Shown: piece by piece, positions 1 to 7,595 of the stretch
Numbering within the stretch: the stretch's first letter is position 1
How the letters are laid out: each line of letters opens with the position of its first letter
Assembly: GCA_938023515.1 (NCBI GenBank)
Contig: CALJDR010000073.1
Location: 1-44,904 of the forward strand
Direction: 5' to 3'
DNA: 44,904 nt
Origin: an uncultured Flavobacteriales bacterium
GTDB taxonomy: Bacteria; Bacteroidota; Bacteroidia; Flavobacteriales; UBA1820
Notes under the pieces: generated by a model
Seen by the model: the letters and a program-made list of their open reading frames with translations, nothing else
Databases searched by the model: none
What the model was told of the DNA's origin: nothing
Translations under genes and position numbers: made by a program

Positions 1-33
1 TCGTCGGCAGCGTCAGATGTGTATAAGAGACAG
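1..33 (+). other. Nextera Read-1 transposase adapter (not genomic)
   Basis: The first 33 bases are the Illumina Nextera Read-1 oligonucleotide, ending in the 19-bp mosaic end AGATGTGTATAAGAGACAG. The same 33-mer appears reverse-complemented at 44857-44889. Genomic sequence therefore starts at 34. This is recognised from the known adapter sequence and should be trimmed. Confidence 0.98.
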
Positions 34-1271
34 GGATTTTCACTGTCCGAAAAACGGATGATTCCCGAACGGACCAATACAGCCAGCGCCGCCCGTATTT
101 CAGCCGGGTCTTTGCCGCAGAACCGGTAAAAATCGTCCGGAGGGAACAGGGCGTCCCCCGCGGGCAATTCGCCTTCCCCGATATGCAAAAAGGCGCATAA
201 CGACCGGTATACGGCCAGTACGTGCCGGGCATCCGGGGTGCTCCCACTCAGGCGTTTCATTGTGGAGACAGCCTTTCGGTCGTACAGGACGATCGCTTTG
301 CCGGGGAGTCCGTCGCGGCCTACCCGTCCGGCCTGTTGAAAATAATCTTCCGGGGAGGGGGGGATGTAACGGTGTACGATGGTACGCACGTCGGCTTTGT
401 CTATTCCCATGCCAAAGGCGTTGGTGGCTACCATAACCCTTTTTTCGCCGCCCATCCATTGGGAAAGCGCCCGGGAGCGCACAGCTGCGGCCAGCCCGGC
501 GTGATATTGTGTGGCGGATATTCCGTTTTTTTCCAGCAGGTGAGCGGTTGCGAGGACTTCGGCCCGCGTACCGCAATAGACGATGGCTGTACCGGTGTCC
601 TGCCGGAGGATATTCAGCAAATCTTCCGTACAGGAATTGCTTTCGGTAGCCCGGTAGGTCAGGTTCGCCCGGCGAAGGGATTCAAGGACTATCTCAAAAT
701 CGGATCCGAAAGATAAGCTTTGGCAGATGTCCGTAGCGGTCTTCCGGGTGGCGGTGGCCGTCAGGGCGATAACGGGCGCGGAAAAAAGTTTCCGGAGCCC
801 GGCGATGTTACGATAGGCCGGGCGGAAGTCGTGACCCCATTCCGAGATGCAATGGGCTTCGTCAACGGCGATGAGCGAGACGTTCATGTAACGGGCCGCC
901 TGCTCGAAATTTTCCGTAGCGATGCGCTCGGGAGTAATGTATAGGATACGGATATTTCCTCCTGACGCCTGGTCCAGCCGGGATTGTATTTCCGGATAAG
1001 GCAAGGTGCTATTGATGTAGGCGGCCGGAATGCCTTTTTTAGTCAAAGCTTTCACTTGGTCTTCCATCAGGGCGATGAGCGGCGATACGACGAGCGTCAC
1101 CCCGGGCAGCAATAAGGCGGGTATCTGGTAGCACACCGATTTACCGCCTCCGGTGGGCAGGATGGCCAGCGTATCCCGCCCTTCCATGACCGCTCCGATA
1201 GCCTTCTGCTGGGCCGGCCGCAGGGCATCGTGCCCCCAGTACCGGCGAAGGATGTCATTTGCAGTATTCAT
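34..1271 (-). CDS. recQ: RecQ-like ATP-dependent DNA helicase, C-terminus missing
   Basis: A superfamily-2 3'-5' DNA helicase used in recombination and fork repair. About 412 residues are present from ATG at 1271; the frame is still open where the adapter begins, so the C-terminus is lost. Visible motifs are Walker A PTGGGKS (about 39-45), DEAH box and aromatic loop DEAHCISEWGHDFR (137-150), motif III ALTATAT, and motif VI QAGRVGRDG. Where classical RecQ carries a four-cysteine zinc-binding domain, this one reads VYRSLCAFLHIGEGE with no Cys cluster, as in the zinc-less RecQ forms common in Bacteroidota. It lies 48 bp downstream of the YqaA-type gene and is probably the last gene of the phoH-purC operon. 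The helicase call is very safe; the exact subfamily is inference. Confidence 0.93.
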
Positions 1272-1319
1272 GGCAGTAGATTCAGCCTGCTTTTTTCAAA
1301 CAGGAAAGAGGTCGTGGGG

Positions 1320-1769
1320 TTATGCCCCCGTTATTTTCAGTTGGGTAAAGACGATGAGATAATACCGGAGTGTTTTTCCGGCGGCTGAGGTGATCAGGGT
1401 GCCGAACCATGAACTTCGTAGAGATCCCAGCGCGATCATCACCACGTCGCCGATGACGGGCATAAAACCCAAAAATCCCAAAAGGTATCCGTACCGGTGG
1501 GCATAGGGATACATCCGGTCGAGTTTCTCGGGTTTTACCCCGAACCATCCGCAGACTTTTTTGATTTCGAAAAAATACCCGAGGAAATAGCTCGTCATGC
1601 CCCCCAGCGTATTGCCTATCGAGGCTGCCCAGAGGGCTGTCCACGGGTCGACACCGGCTGCGATAACGCCTATCAAGACGATCTCCGAGGCCATCGGCAG
1701 GATGGTGGCTGCCAAAAAGGAAGCGATGAACAGCCCCCAGGCGCCGTATTCGACCAGGAAATCCATCAT
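1320..1769 (-). CDS. yqaA: YqaA/DedA-like small integral membrane protein
   Basis: A 149-residue, very hydrophobic protein of the DedA/SNARE-associated superfamily, closest in size and pattern to E. coli YqaA (about 142 residues). Helices are seen at roughly 8-50 (LFIASFLAATILPMASEIVL) and 95-140, with the Gly-rich signature GNTLGGMTSYFLGY between them and a central basic stretch. The related DedA proteins are thought to move lipid carriers or act in membrane homeostasis; the role of YqaA itself is unknown. Its ATG overlaps the purC stop codon (ATGA, 1766-1769), so the two are translationally coupled. A second in-frame ATG follows immediately, so the start could be one codon later. Confidence 0.82.
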   Translation of the reverse strand: MMDFLVEYGAWGLFIASFLAATILPMASEIVLIGVIAAGVDPWTALWAASIGNTLGGMTSYFLGYFFEIKKVCGWFGVKPEKLDRMYPYAHRYGYLLGFLGFMPVIGDVVMIALGSLRSSWFGTLITSAAGKTLRYYLIVFTQLKITGA

Positions 1770-2710
1770 AGACGAGCGAGGAAGTCTACGGTTTTCTTTT
1801 CGATGCCTTCGGTGCTCTCCCCGGTGAATTTTTCACCCATGATATGCTCGTACAGTTCGATGTAACGGGCCGAGATACCGGCCACTACTTCGGGGGTCAT
1901 TTCGGGAATCTTCTGCCCGGCCTGTCCCTGGAACCCTTCCGCCATCAGCCATTCGCGCACGAACTCTTTGGACAGTTGTTTCTGGGGTTCGCCTTTCGCC
2001 TGGCGGTCGGCATATCCGTCCGCATAGAAATAGCGGGAAGAGTCCGGGGTGTGTATTTCGTCGATCAGGGTGATAACCCCGTTTACGTCTTTTCCGAATT
2101 CGTATTTAGTATCCACCAGGATGAGCCCGCGCGAAGCAGCCACTTCGGTTCCCCGTTCGAAAAGCCGGTACGTGTATTCTTCCAGGGCAGCGTAATCCTT
2201 TTCCCCGACGATACCACGGGAAAGGATGCTTTCGCGGGAGATGTCCTCATCGTGGGACCCTAAATCTTCCTTGGTCGTGGGAGTGATGATAGGATGGGGG
2301 AGTTTGTCGTTCTCTTTCAGTCCTTCGGGCAGCGTCACTCCGCAGAGAGTCCGGTGTCCGGCTTTGTATTCCCGCCAGGCATGTCCGGAGAGGTACCCCC
2401 GGATCACCATTTCCACTTTGAAAGGATCGCAGCGTTTGCCCACGGTCACGGCCGGGTGAGGGGTGCCGATGATCCAGTTGGGGATGATATCCCGGGTGAG
2501 CTCCATAAAGCGTGTGGCAATGAGGCTGAGGACCTGTCCTTTGTAGGGGATGGCTTCGGGCAGCACCACATCGAAGGCTGAGATGCGGTCGGTAGCGACC
2601 ATGACCATGATATCGTTTTCGAGCGTATAGACGTCCCGTACTTTTCCGCGGTAAAGCGATTTTTGTCCCGGGAGGCGGAAGCCGGTCTCTTTCAAAGCGT
2701 TTGATGACAT
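1766..2710 (-). CDS. purC: Phosphoribosylaminoimidazole-succinocarboxamide synthase (SAICAR synthase)
   Basis: Catalyses ATP-dependent ligation of aspartate to CAIR, giving SAICAR in de novo purine synthesis. The 314-residue length fits the longer PurC type. Family landmarks visible are YRGKVRDVY (about 20-28) in the ATP-binding lobe, DRISAFD (41-47), VEMVIRGYLSGHAWREY (99-115), the substrate-binding IITPTTK stretch, LILVDTKYEFG and DEIHTPDSSRYF. It begins 1 bp after the phoH stop codon and overlaps the next gene by 4 bp, so it sits inside a tightly packed operon. The start at 2710 gives the expected short N-terminus ahead of LYRGKVRDVY. Confidence 0.97.
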   Translation of the reverse strand: MSSNALKETGFRLPGQKSLYRGKVRDVYTLENDIMVMVATDRISAFDVVLPEAIPYKGQVLSLIATRFMELTRDIIPNWIIGTPHPAVTVGKRCDPFKVEMVIRGYLSGHAWREYKAGHRTLCGVTLPEGLKENDKLPHPIITPTTKEDLGSHDEDISRESILSRGIVGEKDYAALEEYTYRLFERGTEVAASRGLILVDTKYEFGKDVNGVITLIDEIHTPDSSRYFYADGYADRQAKGEPQKQLSKEFVREWLMAEGFQGQAGQKIPEMTPEVVAGISARYIELYEHIMGEKFTGESTEGIEKKTVDFLARL

Positions 2711-2711
2711 G

Positions 2712-3662
2712 TTATTCGATGGTTTTATAAGCTTTTATAATATCTTTTACCAAATGGTGGCGTATCACATCCTTTTCGTTCAGTTCCACCAGCGCGATGC
2801 CCTTTATGCCGGGGAGTATTTTCAGCACCTGTTCCAGTCCGGATTTCTGCCGGGGCGGCAGGTCCACCTGGCCCGGGTCGCCCGTGACGATGAACTTGGC
2901 ATTGGGCCCCATACGGGTGAGGAACATTTTCATTTGCATGGGCGTGGTGTTTTGCGCTTCGTCGAGGATGACGAACGCATGATCCAGCGTCCGTCCGCGC
3001 ATGTAGGCCAGCGGAGCGATCTGTATCACGCCTTTTTCGAGATGGGCGGATAGTTTTTCGGCCGGGATCATATCGCGCAGGGCATCGTACAGGGGCTGGA
3101 GGTAAGGGTCGAGTTTTTCCTTTACGTCGCCGGGGAGGAAACCCAGGTTCTCGCCCGCTTCAACAGCGGGGCGGGTGAGGATGATGCGTTTGACTTCCTT
3201 ATCGCGCAGGGCCCGTACGGCCAGTGCTACGCCGGTGTAAGTTTTTCCCGTTCCGGCCGGGCCGACAGCAAAAAGCAGGTCGTGATCGTCGATCAAATCA
3301 ACCATTTTCTGCTGGTTGGCACTATGGGCCTTTATCGGCTGTCCTGAGGAACCGTGGAGGATCACTCCGTCTTTTGCCTGCCGGGCTTTTTCCTGGTCGG
3401 TGTCGCTTTCCAGAATACGTTCGATAGCGATGCGGGGCAGGGCGTTGTACCGGTGAAGATAAGAGCAGAGACGGTCCACTTTCTTTTCGAACTGGTCCAG
3501 CACTTCATCCTCGCCCATGGCGATGAGCTCGTTTCCCCGGCCGATGATCTTCAGTTTGGGGAAATAGGACGAGAGGATGCGGAGCTTGTTGTTGTTCTCG
3601 CCGAAAAATTCGGCGGGCGATACTTCCTGTAAGGTAATGGTGCGCTGGTTTTCTTGGCTCAA
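2712..3662 (-). CDS. phoH: PhoH family RNA-associated P-loop ATPase, TTG start
   Basis: 316 residues. An N-terminal KH-like segment (LKIIGRGNELIAMG, about 37-50) precedes a PhoH ATPase domain with Walker A GPAGTGKT (134-141), Walker B FVILDEAQN and the sensor motif VTGDPGQVDLP. PhoH/YbeZ-type proteins are linked to RNA processing and ribosome quality control; the exact reaction is not settled. The start codon is TTG (3660-3662): no ATG or GTG lies in frame between it and the promoter, and the next ATG (residue 49) would remove the conserved N-terminus. Transcription probably begins near 3700 from the promoter at 3706-3740. It heads the phoH-purC-yqaA-recQ run. Confidence 0.93.
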   Translation of the reverse strand: MSQENQRTITLQEVSPAEFFGENNNKLRILSSYFPKLKIIGRGNELIAMGEDEVLDQFEKKVDRLCSYLHRYNALPRIAIERILESDTDQEKARQAKDGVILHGSSGQPIKAHSANQQKMVDLIDDHDLLFAVGPAGTGKTYTGVALAVRALRDKEVKRIILTRPAVEAGENLGFLPGDVKEKLDPYLQPLYDALRDMIPAEKLSAHLEKGVIQIAPLAYMRGRTLDHAFVILDEAQNTTPMQMKMFLTRMGPNAKFIVTGDPGQVDLPPRQKSGLEQVLKILPGIKGIALVELNEKDVIRHHLVKDIIKAYKTIE

Positions 3663-3705
3663 TGTCTGGTTCCGGGGAAAAGGTGGTCCGTATTTTTGTT
3701 TCCCA

Positions 3706-3740
3706 CAAAAATACCAAAAGTTGTCTTAAGAACGGCAAAA
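3706..3740 (-). promoter_or_regulatory. Bacteroidota-type promoter for phoH
   Basis: On the minus strand a -33 box TTTTG (3740-3736) is followed after 22 bp by a -7 box TATTTTTG (3713-3706), matching the TAnnTTTG consensus of the Bacteroidota primary sigma factor. It leaves a leader of about 40 nt before the TTG start. A mirror-image TATTTTTG also occurs on the plus strand at 3691-3698. Confidence 0.65.
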
Positions 3741-3825
3741 GAATGCCTAAGTGTGGCAAAAAGTTGAAAGCTTTCACCATAAGCGGCCCTGGGTGGTTTC
3801 GGCTGCGGATTATTCGGGGATTTGC

Positions 3826-3978
3826 CTATATTTGCATAACATAGGATGCGCTTCGGCAATTCGAAAGCAAGTTTTCATGGCTCTCAGCTTTCACTATATT
3901 TGCATAATATAGGCTGCGCCTCGGCAATCTAATGAGAGCAAACTCTCAACGATTGTGCTCGGCTTTTGCTATATTTGG
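3826..3978 (+). repeat. Tandem promoter-like intergenic repeat upstream of xth
   Basis: Two 36-bp copies lie at 3826-3861 and 3894-3929 (68-bp period), each starting CTATATTTGCATAA and ending TGCG.CTTCGGCAAT-like; they differ at 4-5 positions. A third copy of just the head, CTATATTTGG, is at 3969-3978. Each head contains TATATTTG, a perfect -7 promoter box, and in copy B it is embedded in the dyad CTATAT-N7-ATATAG. The linkers share CTCAGCTTT/CTCGGCTTT and hold hairpins, such as TGAGAG-CAAA-CTCTCA at 3933-3948. The last box (3970-3977) is well placed to drive xth, whose ATG is 22 bp downstream. The unit looks like a dispersed intergenic repeat, but that needs a genome-wide search. Confidence 0.75.
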
Positions 3979-3999
3979 AAAAATTTAAACGGAAAAACG

Positions 4000-4767
4000 A
4001 TGAAGCTTATTTCATGGAATGTCAACGGCGTGCGCGCCGTAGTGAAAAAGGATTTTTACAGTTTCATAGACCGGGTCGATGCGGACGTGCTGTGCTTCCA
4101 GGAGACTAAGGCCGAACCGGGCCAGGTTCGCGAGGCCCTGCAAAGCATGCTCGGTTATACGATCTATGCCAATTCGGCCGACCGGAAAGGGTATTCCGGA
4201 ACGGCTATAGCCGTAAAAGAAGTTCCTTTGAACGTGACGTACGACATAGGCCTGAAAGAACACGATGCCGAGGGGCGCGTCATTACAGCGGAATTCCCCG
4301 GATTTTATCTGGTAAACGTATATACGCCCAATTCCGGGGCCGAACTTCTGCGCCTGGGTTACCGGCAGGAGTGGGACCGTGCCTTTTACGATTTCCTGAA
4401 AGGGTTGGAAAAAAAGAAGCCGGTACTCGTTTGCGGAGATATGAACGTGGCGCATACCAGTATCGATCTGGCCAATCCGGCAGCCAACTACAATAAGTCC
4501 GCCGGCTATATGCAGGCGGAGATCGACGGGATGGACCGTTATTTACAGAACGGGCTGGTCGATACGTTCCGCTATTTCTATCCGGACAAAAAAGGCGAAT
4601 ACTCCTGGTGGAGCTATCGTGGCGGAGCCCGCAGCCGGAACGTGGGCTGGAGGATCGATTATTTCCTGGCGTCACAGGAGCTGATGCCCCGGGTGAAGGA
4701 CGCGTTTATCCTGCAGGATGTGGCGGGTTCGGATCATTGTCCGGTCGGTGTCCGTCTGGAAGAGTAA
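4000..4767 (+). CDS. xth: Exodeoxyribonuclease III (AP endonuclease, Xth family)
   Basis: 255 residues, the usual length. It cleaves DNA at abasic sites and has 3'-5' exonuclease activity in base-excision repair. All family blocks are present: MKLISWNVNGVRA at the N-terminus, LCFQETKA with the metal-binding Glu, GYSGTAI, NVYTPNSG, CGDMNVAH, the SWWSYRGGARSRNVGWRIDY block and the C-terminal SDHCPV with the catalytic Asp-His. A longer in-frame start at 3955 is rejected because it would begin upstream of the TATATTTG promoter box at 3970-3977 and adds 15 residues not seen in the family. Transcribed alone, with a strong terminator directly after it. Confidence 0.97.
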   Translation: MKLISWNVNGVRAVVKKDFYSFIDRVDADVLCFQETKAEPGQVREALQSMLGYTIYANSADRKGYSGTAIAVKEVPLNVTYDIGLKEHDAEGRVITAEFPGFYLVNVYTPNSGAELLRLGYRQEWDRAFYDFLKGLEKKKPVLVCGDMNVAHTSIDLANPAANYNKSAGYMQAEIDGMDRYLQNGLVDTFRYFYPDKKGEYSWWSYRGGARSRNVGWRIDYFLASQELMPRVKDAFILQDVAGSDHCPVGVRLEE

Positions 4768-4793
4768 AAAGAAAAAGGCGATGTATATAAAAC

Positions 4794-4821
4794 GCCCGGC
4801 CAATTCGGCCGGGCATTTTTT
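4794..4821 (+). terminator. Rho-independent terminator of xth
   Basis: Stem GCCCGGCC (4794-4801), loop AATTC, stem GGCCGGGC (4807-4814), then a run of six T at 4816-4821 on the plus strand. Confidence 0.9.
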
Positions 4822-4836
4822 GTGGGATGGGAAGAT

Positions 4837-4867
4837 AAAAAAGAGCCCCGCCATTTGGCGGGGCTCT
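4837..4867 (-). terminator. Rho-independent terminator of the OmpA/TPR lipoprotein gene
   Basis: Perfect 11-bp stem: AGAGCCCCGCC (4842-4852) pairs with GGCGGGGCTCT (4857-4867) around a 4-base loop. On the minus strand the stem is followed by a T run (plus-strand A run 4837-4842). It lies 21 bp past the stop codon of the gene at 4889. Confidence 0.92.
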
Positions 4868-4888
4868 GCGGTCAAAGACCGTTAGTCA

Positions 4889-6559
4889 TTATAGGTTGCG
4901 GAACTCAAGGTCTTTCTGGGCCTTGGCAGCCATGGCAGCGTCTTTCTGAGCGAGCTCAGCCAGGGTAGCCTTAGCTTTGGCGTTCTGTCCGTCGCGGGCA
5001 TAAGCGATAGCTTTCAGGTAGAGCATCGAAGCGCAGTCGCAATCCATCTTGTCGAGGGTACTGATAGCGGCTTTCGGGTTGCCGTTGAGTACCTGAGCCA
5101 GGGCAGCGTTGAAAGTATCGTATCCTTTGGTCATGGCCACAGCCTGAGCATAGTTACCGGCCTTGATAGCCAGTACGCCCTGGTTGTAGGTAGCCTCGGG
5201 AGTGTCGGAAGCTTTGAAGAGCTCCAGAGCAGCGCCGTTGGCGTTCTCGTCGGCTTTCACTACACCGATGTTGTTCTTCGTTACGGCGTTGGCCTCTACG
5301 TTGTAAGCTTTCTCGAAGAGAGCTTTGGCAGCGGCTTTGTCGCCCTTCACCCACAGCAGGATAGCTTCGTTGTTGTATCCGCGGTAGTCGTTCGGGAACA
5401 GGGAAACCATGCTCTTGTAGAATGCGAGCTGCTCGTCGGCGTTCTGCGTCAGGGTAGCGGCGTGCATCAGTTCGTTGGCCGTCAGTTTGGACGGGTCATT
5501 CTTGGCCAGAGCCAGGATCTGAGCGTCGGTCTTACCGATGATGGTGTAGTTCACCTTGATCTCCGTACGACGGAGTTCGGGAAGGATCTGGTCGCGGATC
5601 TCGGCATAGGTGCTTTCGAGGCTCTTGAGGGTAGCTTCCTTGGTAGCAAGCAGAGGCTCGCCGTCCAGGGTGCGTTTGATCATCGCCTTGTCGGTCATGT
5701 TAGAATTGGCCAGCAGGTCGAAGAAACCATCCCAGTCGGCTCCTTCACCCTTTTCGCTGTAGAAAGAAGCGGCATTTTCGCCGGCGATTTTGTATTTCTT
5801 GATCTCTTTCTTGGCATAAGCCTCAACAGCTTTCGCACGGTCGATGGACAGGTTTTCGTTCAGGGTAGCTTCACCTTCAGGAGATGCGTGTCCGATGAAA
5901 TCCACGGAGTTGATCACCAGGTTGGTATCCTTTACGGACTGTTTTACGAACTCGAGCAGGGCCAGGTATCCGGCATTCTTCAGCTGTGCGGGACGCACGT
6001 AAGAAGAGTTCACCAGGAAGTGGATCAGGGCGCTCTGCGAAGCCTGCGTGTCGCGTACGAAGTTGGTCGGAGCGACAACTGCTTTGAAGTCGTTCTTGAC
6101 CATCGTTTCGGTAGCGATCACACCGTCGGCGATCTTGATGGCGCCGAGTTCTTTCATTTTATTACCCTTCAGACCTACTACGTTGACCACCAGTTCGGAC
6201 TGTGCCATGTCGGGGTTGTAAGCCGTAGAATTCGAATAGGAAACGGATTTGCCTTCGGCGTAAGGGATCACGGTGTAGTTGCCGGGATATTTTTCGCCCT
6301 GGTAAACAACCGATTCGAATGCGGTCGTTCCGTTAGCATACATAAGGTTGGGGGTAAGTTCAAGAGCCGCTTTCCGGTTGAAAACCTGAGCGGGGAACTG
6401 GCCGTTGATGTCAAAGCTTACTTGTCCGCCTTTGACAACCAGAGGATCCGGAGTTACCGTGTAGTAATCCTGGGCCATGTCTTTCCAGCTGTTACAGCCC
6501 ACCATCAGTAGGGCAGCGGATCCAGCCAGAGCCAATGTTTTTACACTTAGTTTTTTCAT
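4889..6559 (-). CDS. OmpA-family lipoprotein with C-terminal TPR-like repeats
   Basis: 556 residues with a lipoprotein signal peptide (KKLSVKTLALAGSAALLMVG, then Cys22), so predicted to be lipid-anchored. Three parts are visible: an N-terminal beta-rich segment (about 30-170), an OmpA-like peptidoglycan-binding region around residues 190-330 (DFIGHASPEGEATLNENLSIDRAKAVEAY), and a C-terminal Ala-rich helical region from about 365 with tetratricopeptide-like repeats (NEAILLWVKGDKAAAKALFEKAY). OmpA/TPR proteins of this type in Bacteroidota are abundant envelope proteins that may tether the outer membrane to peptidoglycan; the precise role is inference. Codon use is strongly biased and it has its own consensus promoter and terminator, which suggests high, independent expression. 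Confidence 0.85.
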   Translation of the reverse strand: MKKLSVKTLALAGSAALLMVGCNSWKDMAQDYYTVTPDPLVVKGGQVSFDINGQFPAQVFNRKAALELTPNLMYANGTTAFESVVYQGEKYPGNYTVIPYAEGKSVSYSNSTAYNPDMAQSELVVNVVGLKGNKMKELGAIKIADGVIATETMVKNDFKAVVAPTNFVRDTQASQSALIHFLVNSSYVRPAQLKNAGYLALLEFVKQSVKDTNLVINSVDFIGHASPEGEATLNENLSIDRAKAVEAYAKKEIKKYKIAGENAASFYSEKGEGADWDGFFDLLANSNMTDKAMIKRTLDGEPLLATKEATLKSLESTYAEIRDQILPELRRTEIKVNYTIIGKTDAQILALAKNDPSKLTANELMHAATLTQNADEQLAFYKSMVSLFPNDYRGYNNEAILLWVKGDKAAAKALFEKAYNVEANAVTKNNIGVVKADENANGAALELFKASDTPEATYNQGVLAIKAGNYAQAVAMTKGYDTFNAALAQVLNGNPKAAISTLDKMDCDCASMLYLKAIAYARDGQNAKAKATLAELAQKDAAMAAKAQKDLEFRNL

Positions 6560-6596
6560 ATTAATAAAAATTTTGATTGTTATTCTTTTGTATAGA

Positions 6597-6628
6597 CAAA
6601 GTTACAAAATAATGCGTGCAATGTGCAA
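6597..6628 (-). promoter_or_regulatory. Bacteroidota-type promoter of the OmpA/TPR lipoprotein gene
   Basis: On the minus strand TTG (6628-6626) and TAACTTTG (6604-6597) are separated by 21 bp. The start codon at 6559 would then have a leader of about 30 nt, which is AT-rich. Confidence 0.72.
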
Positions 6629-6692
6629 TTTTAAGTAAATTTTAATTCACATTTTTTGTCTCACAGGCTTCTGGTACGTTCAGAGGGGTTTT

Positions 6693-6728
6693 CTGTAATA
6701 TATGTGATTGACAATTATTGTATTACAG
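6693..6728. repeat. Perfect 8-bp inverted repeat between cmk and the lipoprotein gene
   Basis: CTGTAATA (6693-6700) and TATTACAG (6721-6728) form a perfect dyad around a 20-bp AT-rich centre. It lies about 90-125 bp upstream of the lipoprotein promoter, just past the cmk terminator. It could be an operator or a hairpin; no matching regulator is seen nearby. Confidence 0.5.
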
Positions 6729-6734
6729 CAACTC

Positions 6735-6760
6735 AAAAAAGCCTGTAAAAAGGCTCTTTT
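6735..6760 (-). terminator. Terminator of cmk, overlapping its stop codon
   Basis: On the minus strand AAAAGAGCCT (6760-6751) and AGGCTTTTTT (6744-6735) pair with one mismatch around a 6-base loop, and the 3' arm itself is the T tract. The stem begins within the TAA stop codon (6759-6761). Confidence 0.7.
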
Positions 6761-7439
6761 AATATTTTTTTAGCTTTGCGTCGATGATAGCGTCTATTTT
6801 GGCGTTCTGCTGCTCGATAGTGAGGGCAGAGTTGTCGACCTCTACGGCATCGGGGGCTTTGACCAAAGGAGATATTTCCCGGTGCGAATCGGTGTAATCC
6901 CGGGCGGTGATGTTTTCAAGAACTTCGTCGAAGTTCACCTCCACGCCTTTGTTTTTTAGTTCCTTATAGCGGCGTTCGGCCCGTACGCGGGGATCGGAGA
7001 CGATGAATAGTTTTACGTCCGCCTCCGGGAATACAACTGTACCGATGTCGCGGCCGTCCATGACGATACCATGGTCGCGGGAGACACCGCGCTGGAGCAA
7101 CACCATCGCCATCCGGACTTCCGGAACAGTGGATACCAAGCTGACGTTCTCGGAGACTTCCATCGACCGGATTGCCTCTTCCACATCCTCGCCGTCCAAC
7201 AAGGTATGGCCGTTCGGGGCAAAATCGATCTTGATCTTGTTCAGGTCGGCGATCAGGAGGTTCTTGAGGAATTCGCCCTGCGACAGGTAGTTCTTGCGCA
7301 TGGCATAATAAGTCACGGCCCGGTACATGGCGCCGGTATCTATGTATAAAAGGCCGTACTTTTTGGCGATCGCCCGGGCGATGGAACTTTTTCCCGATCC
7401 GGACACGCCGTCTACGGCGATGATAGGTTTTCTATCCAA
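6759..7439 (-). CDS. cmk: (d)CMP kinase, TTG start
   Basis: Phosphorylates CMP/dCMP with ATP in pyrimidine nucleotide recycling. 226 residues, standard length. The P-loop GVSGSGKSS is at about 11-19, followed by YIDTGAMYRAVTYYA, the MDGRDIGTVVFPEADVKLF stretch, DPRVRAERR (CMP-binding arginines) and RDYTDSHREISPL. The start codon is TTG (7437-7439): the frame upstream runs into a stop without any ATG or GTG, and the next ATG (GAMYRAV) would delete the P-loop. It is a single-gene unit between a -7 box at 7471-7478 and the terminator at 6735-6760. Confidence 0.96.
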   Translation of the reverse strand: MDRKPIIAVDGVSGSGKSSIARAIAKKYGLLYIDTGAMYRAVTYYAMRKNYLSQGEFLKNLLIADLNKIKIDFAPNGHTLLDGEDVEEAIRSMEVSENVSLVSTVPEVRMAMVLLQRGVSRDHGIVMDGRDIGTVVFPEADVKLFIVSDPRVRAERRYKELKNKGVEVNFDEVLENITARDYTDSHREISPLVKAPDAVEVDNSALTIEQQNAKIDAIIDAKLKKY

Positions 7440-7470
7440 TGTATTTCGGTTTTTCTGTTTTTCAGGACAG

Positions 7471-7478
7471 CAAATTTA
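7471..7478 (-). promoter_or_regulatory. Probable -7 promoter box of cmk
   Basis: TAAATTTG on the minus strand (7478-7471), 32 bp before the TTG start codon. No convincing -33 box at the usual distance, so the call rests on the -7 match and position. Confidence 0.5.
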
Positions 7479-7547
7479 GCAAAAAAATACGGCTGACGGG
7501 CAGTCCTTCCGGGGATTTTATCCACAAATTTGCAGGAATGAACAAAT

Positions 7548-7575
7548 AAAAAAGCCCGTCTGGAAAGACGGGCTT
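7548..7575 (-). terminator. Terminator of the glucan phosphorylase-family gene
   Basis: GCCCGTCT (7554-7561) pairs with AGACGGGC (7566-7573) around GGAA, with flanking A/T extending the stem. On the minus strand it is followed by a T run (plus-strand A run 7548-7553). Confidence 0.88.
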
Positions 7576-7595
7576 TTGTTTTACCGCATAGAAAA

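Noticed and set aside
3955..3999. Upstream start for xth
   Set aside because: It would begin before the promoter box and add non-family residues.
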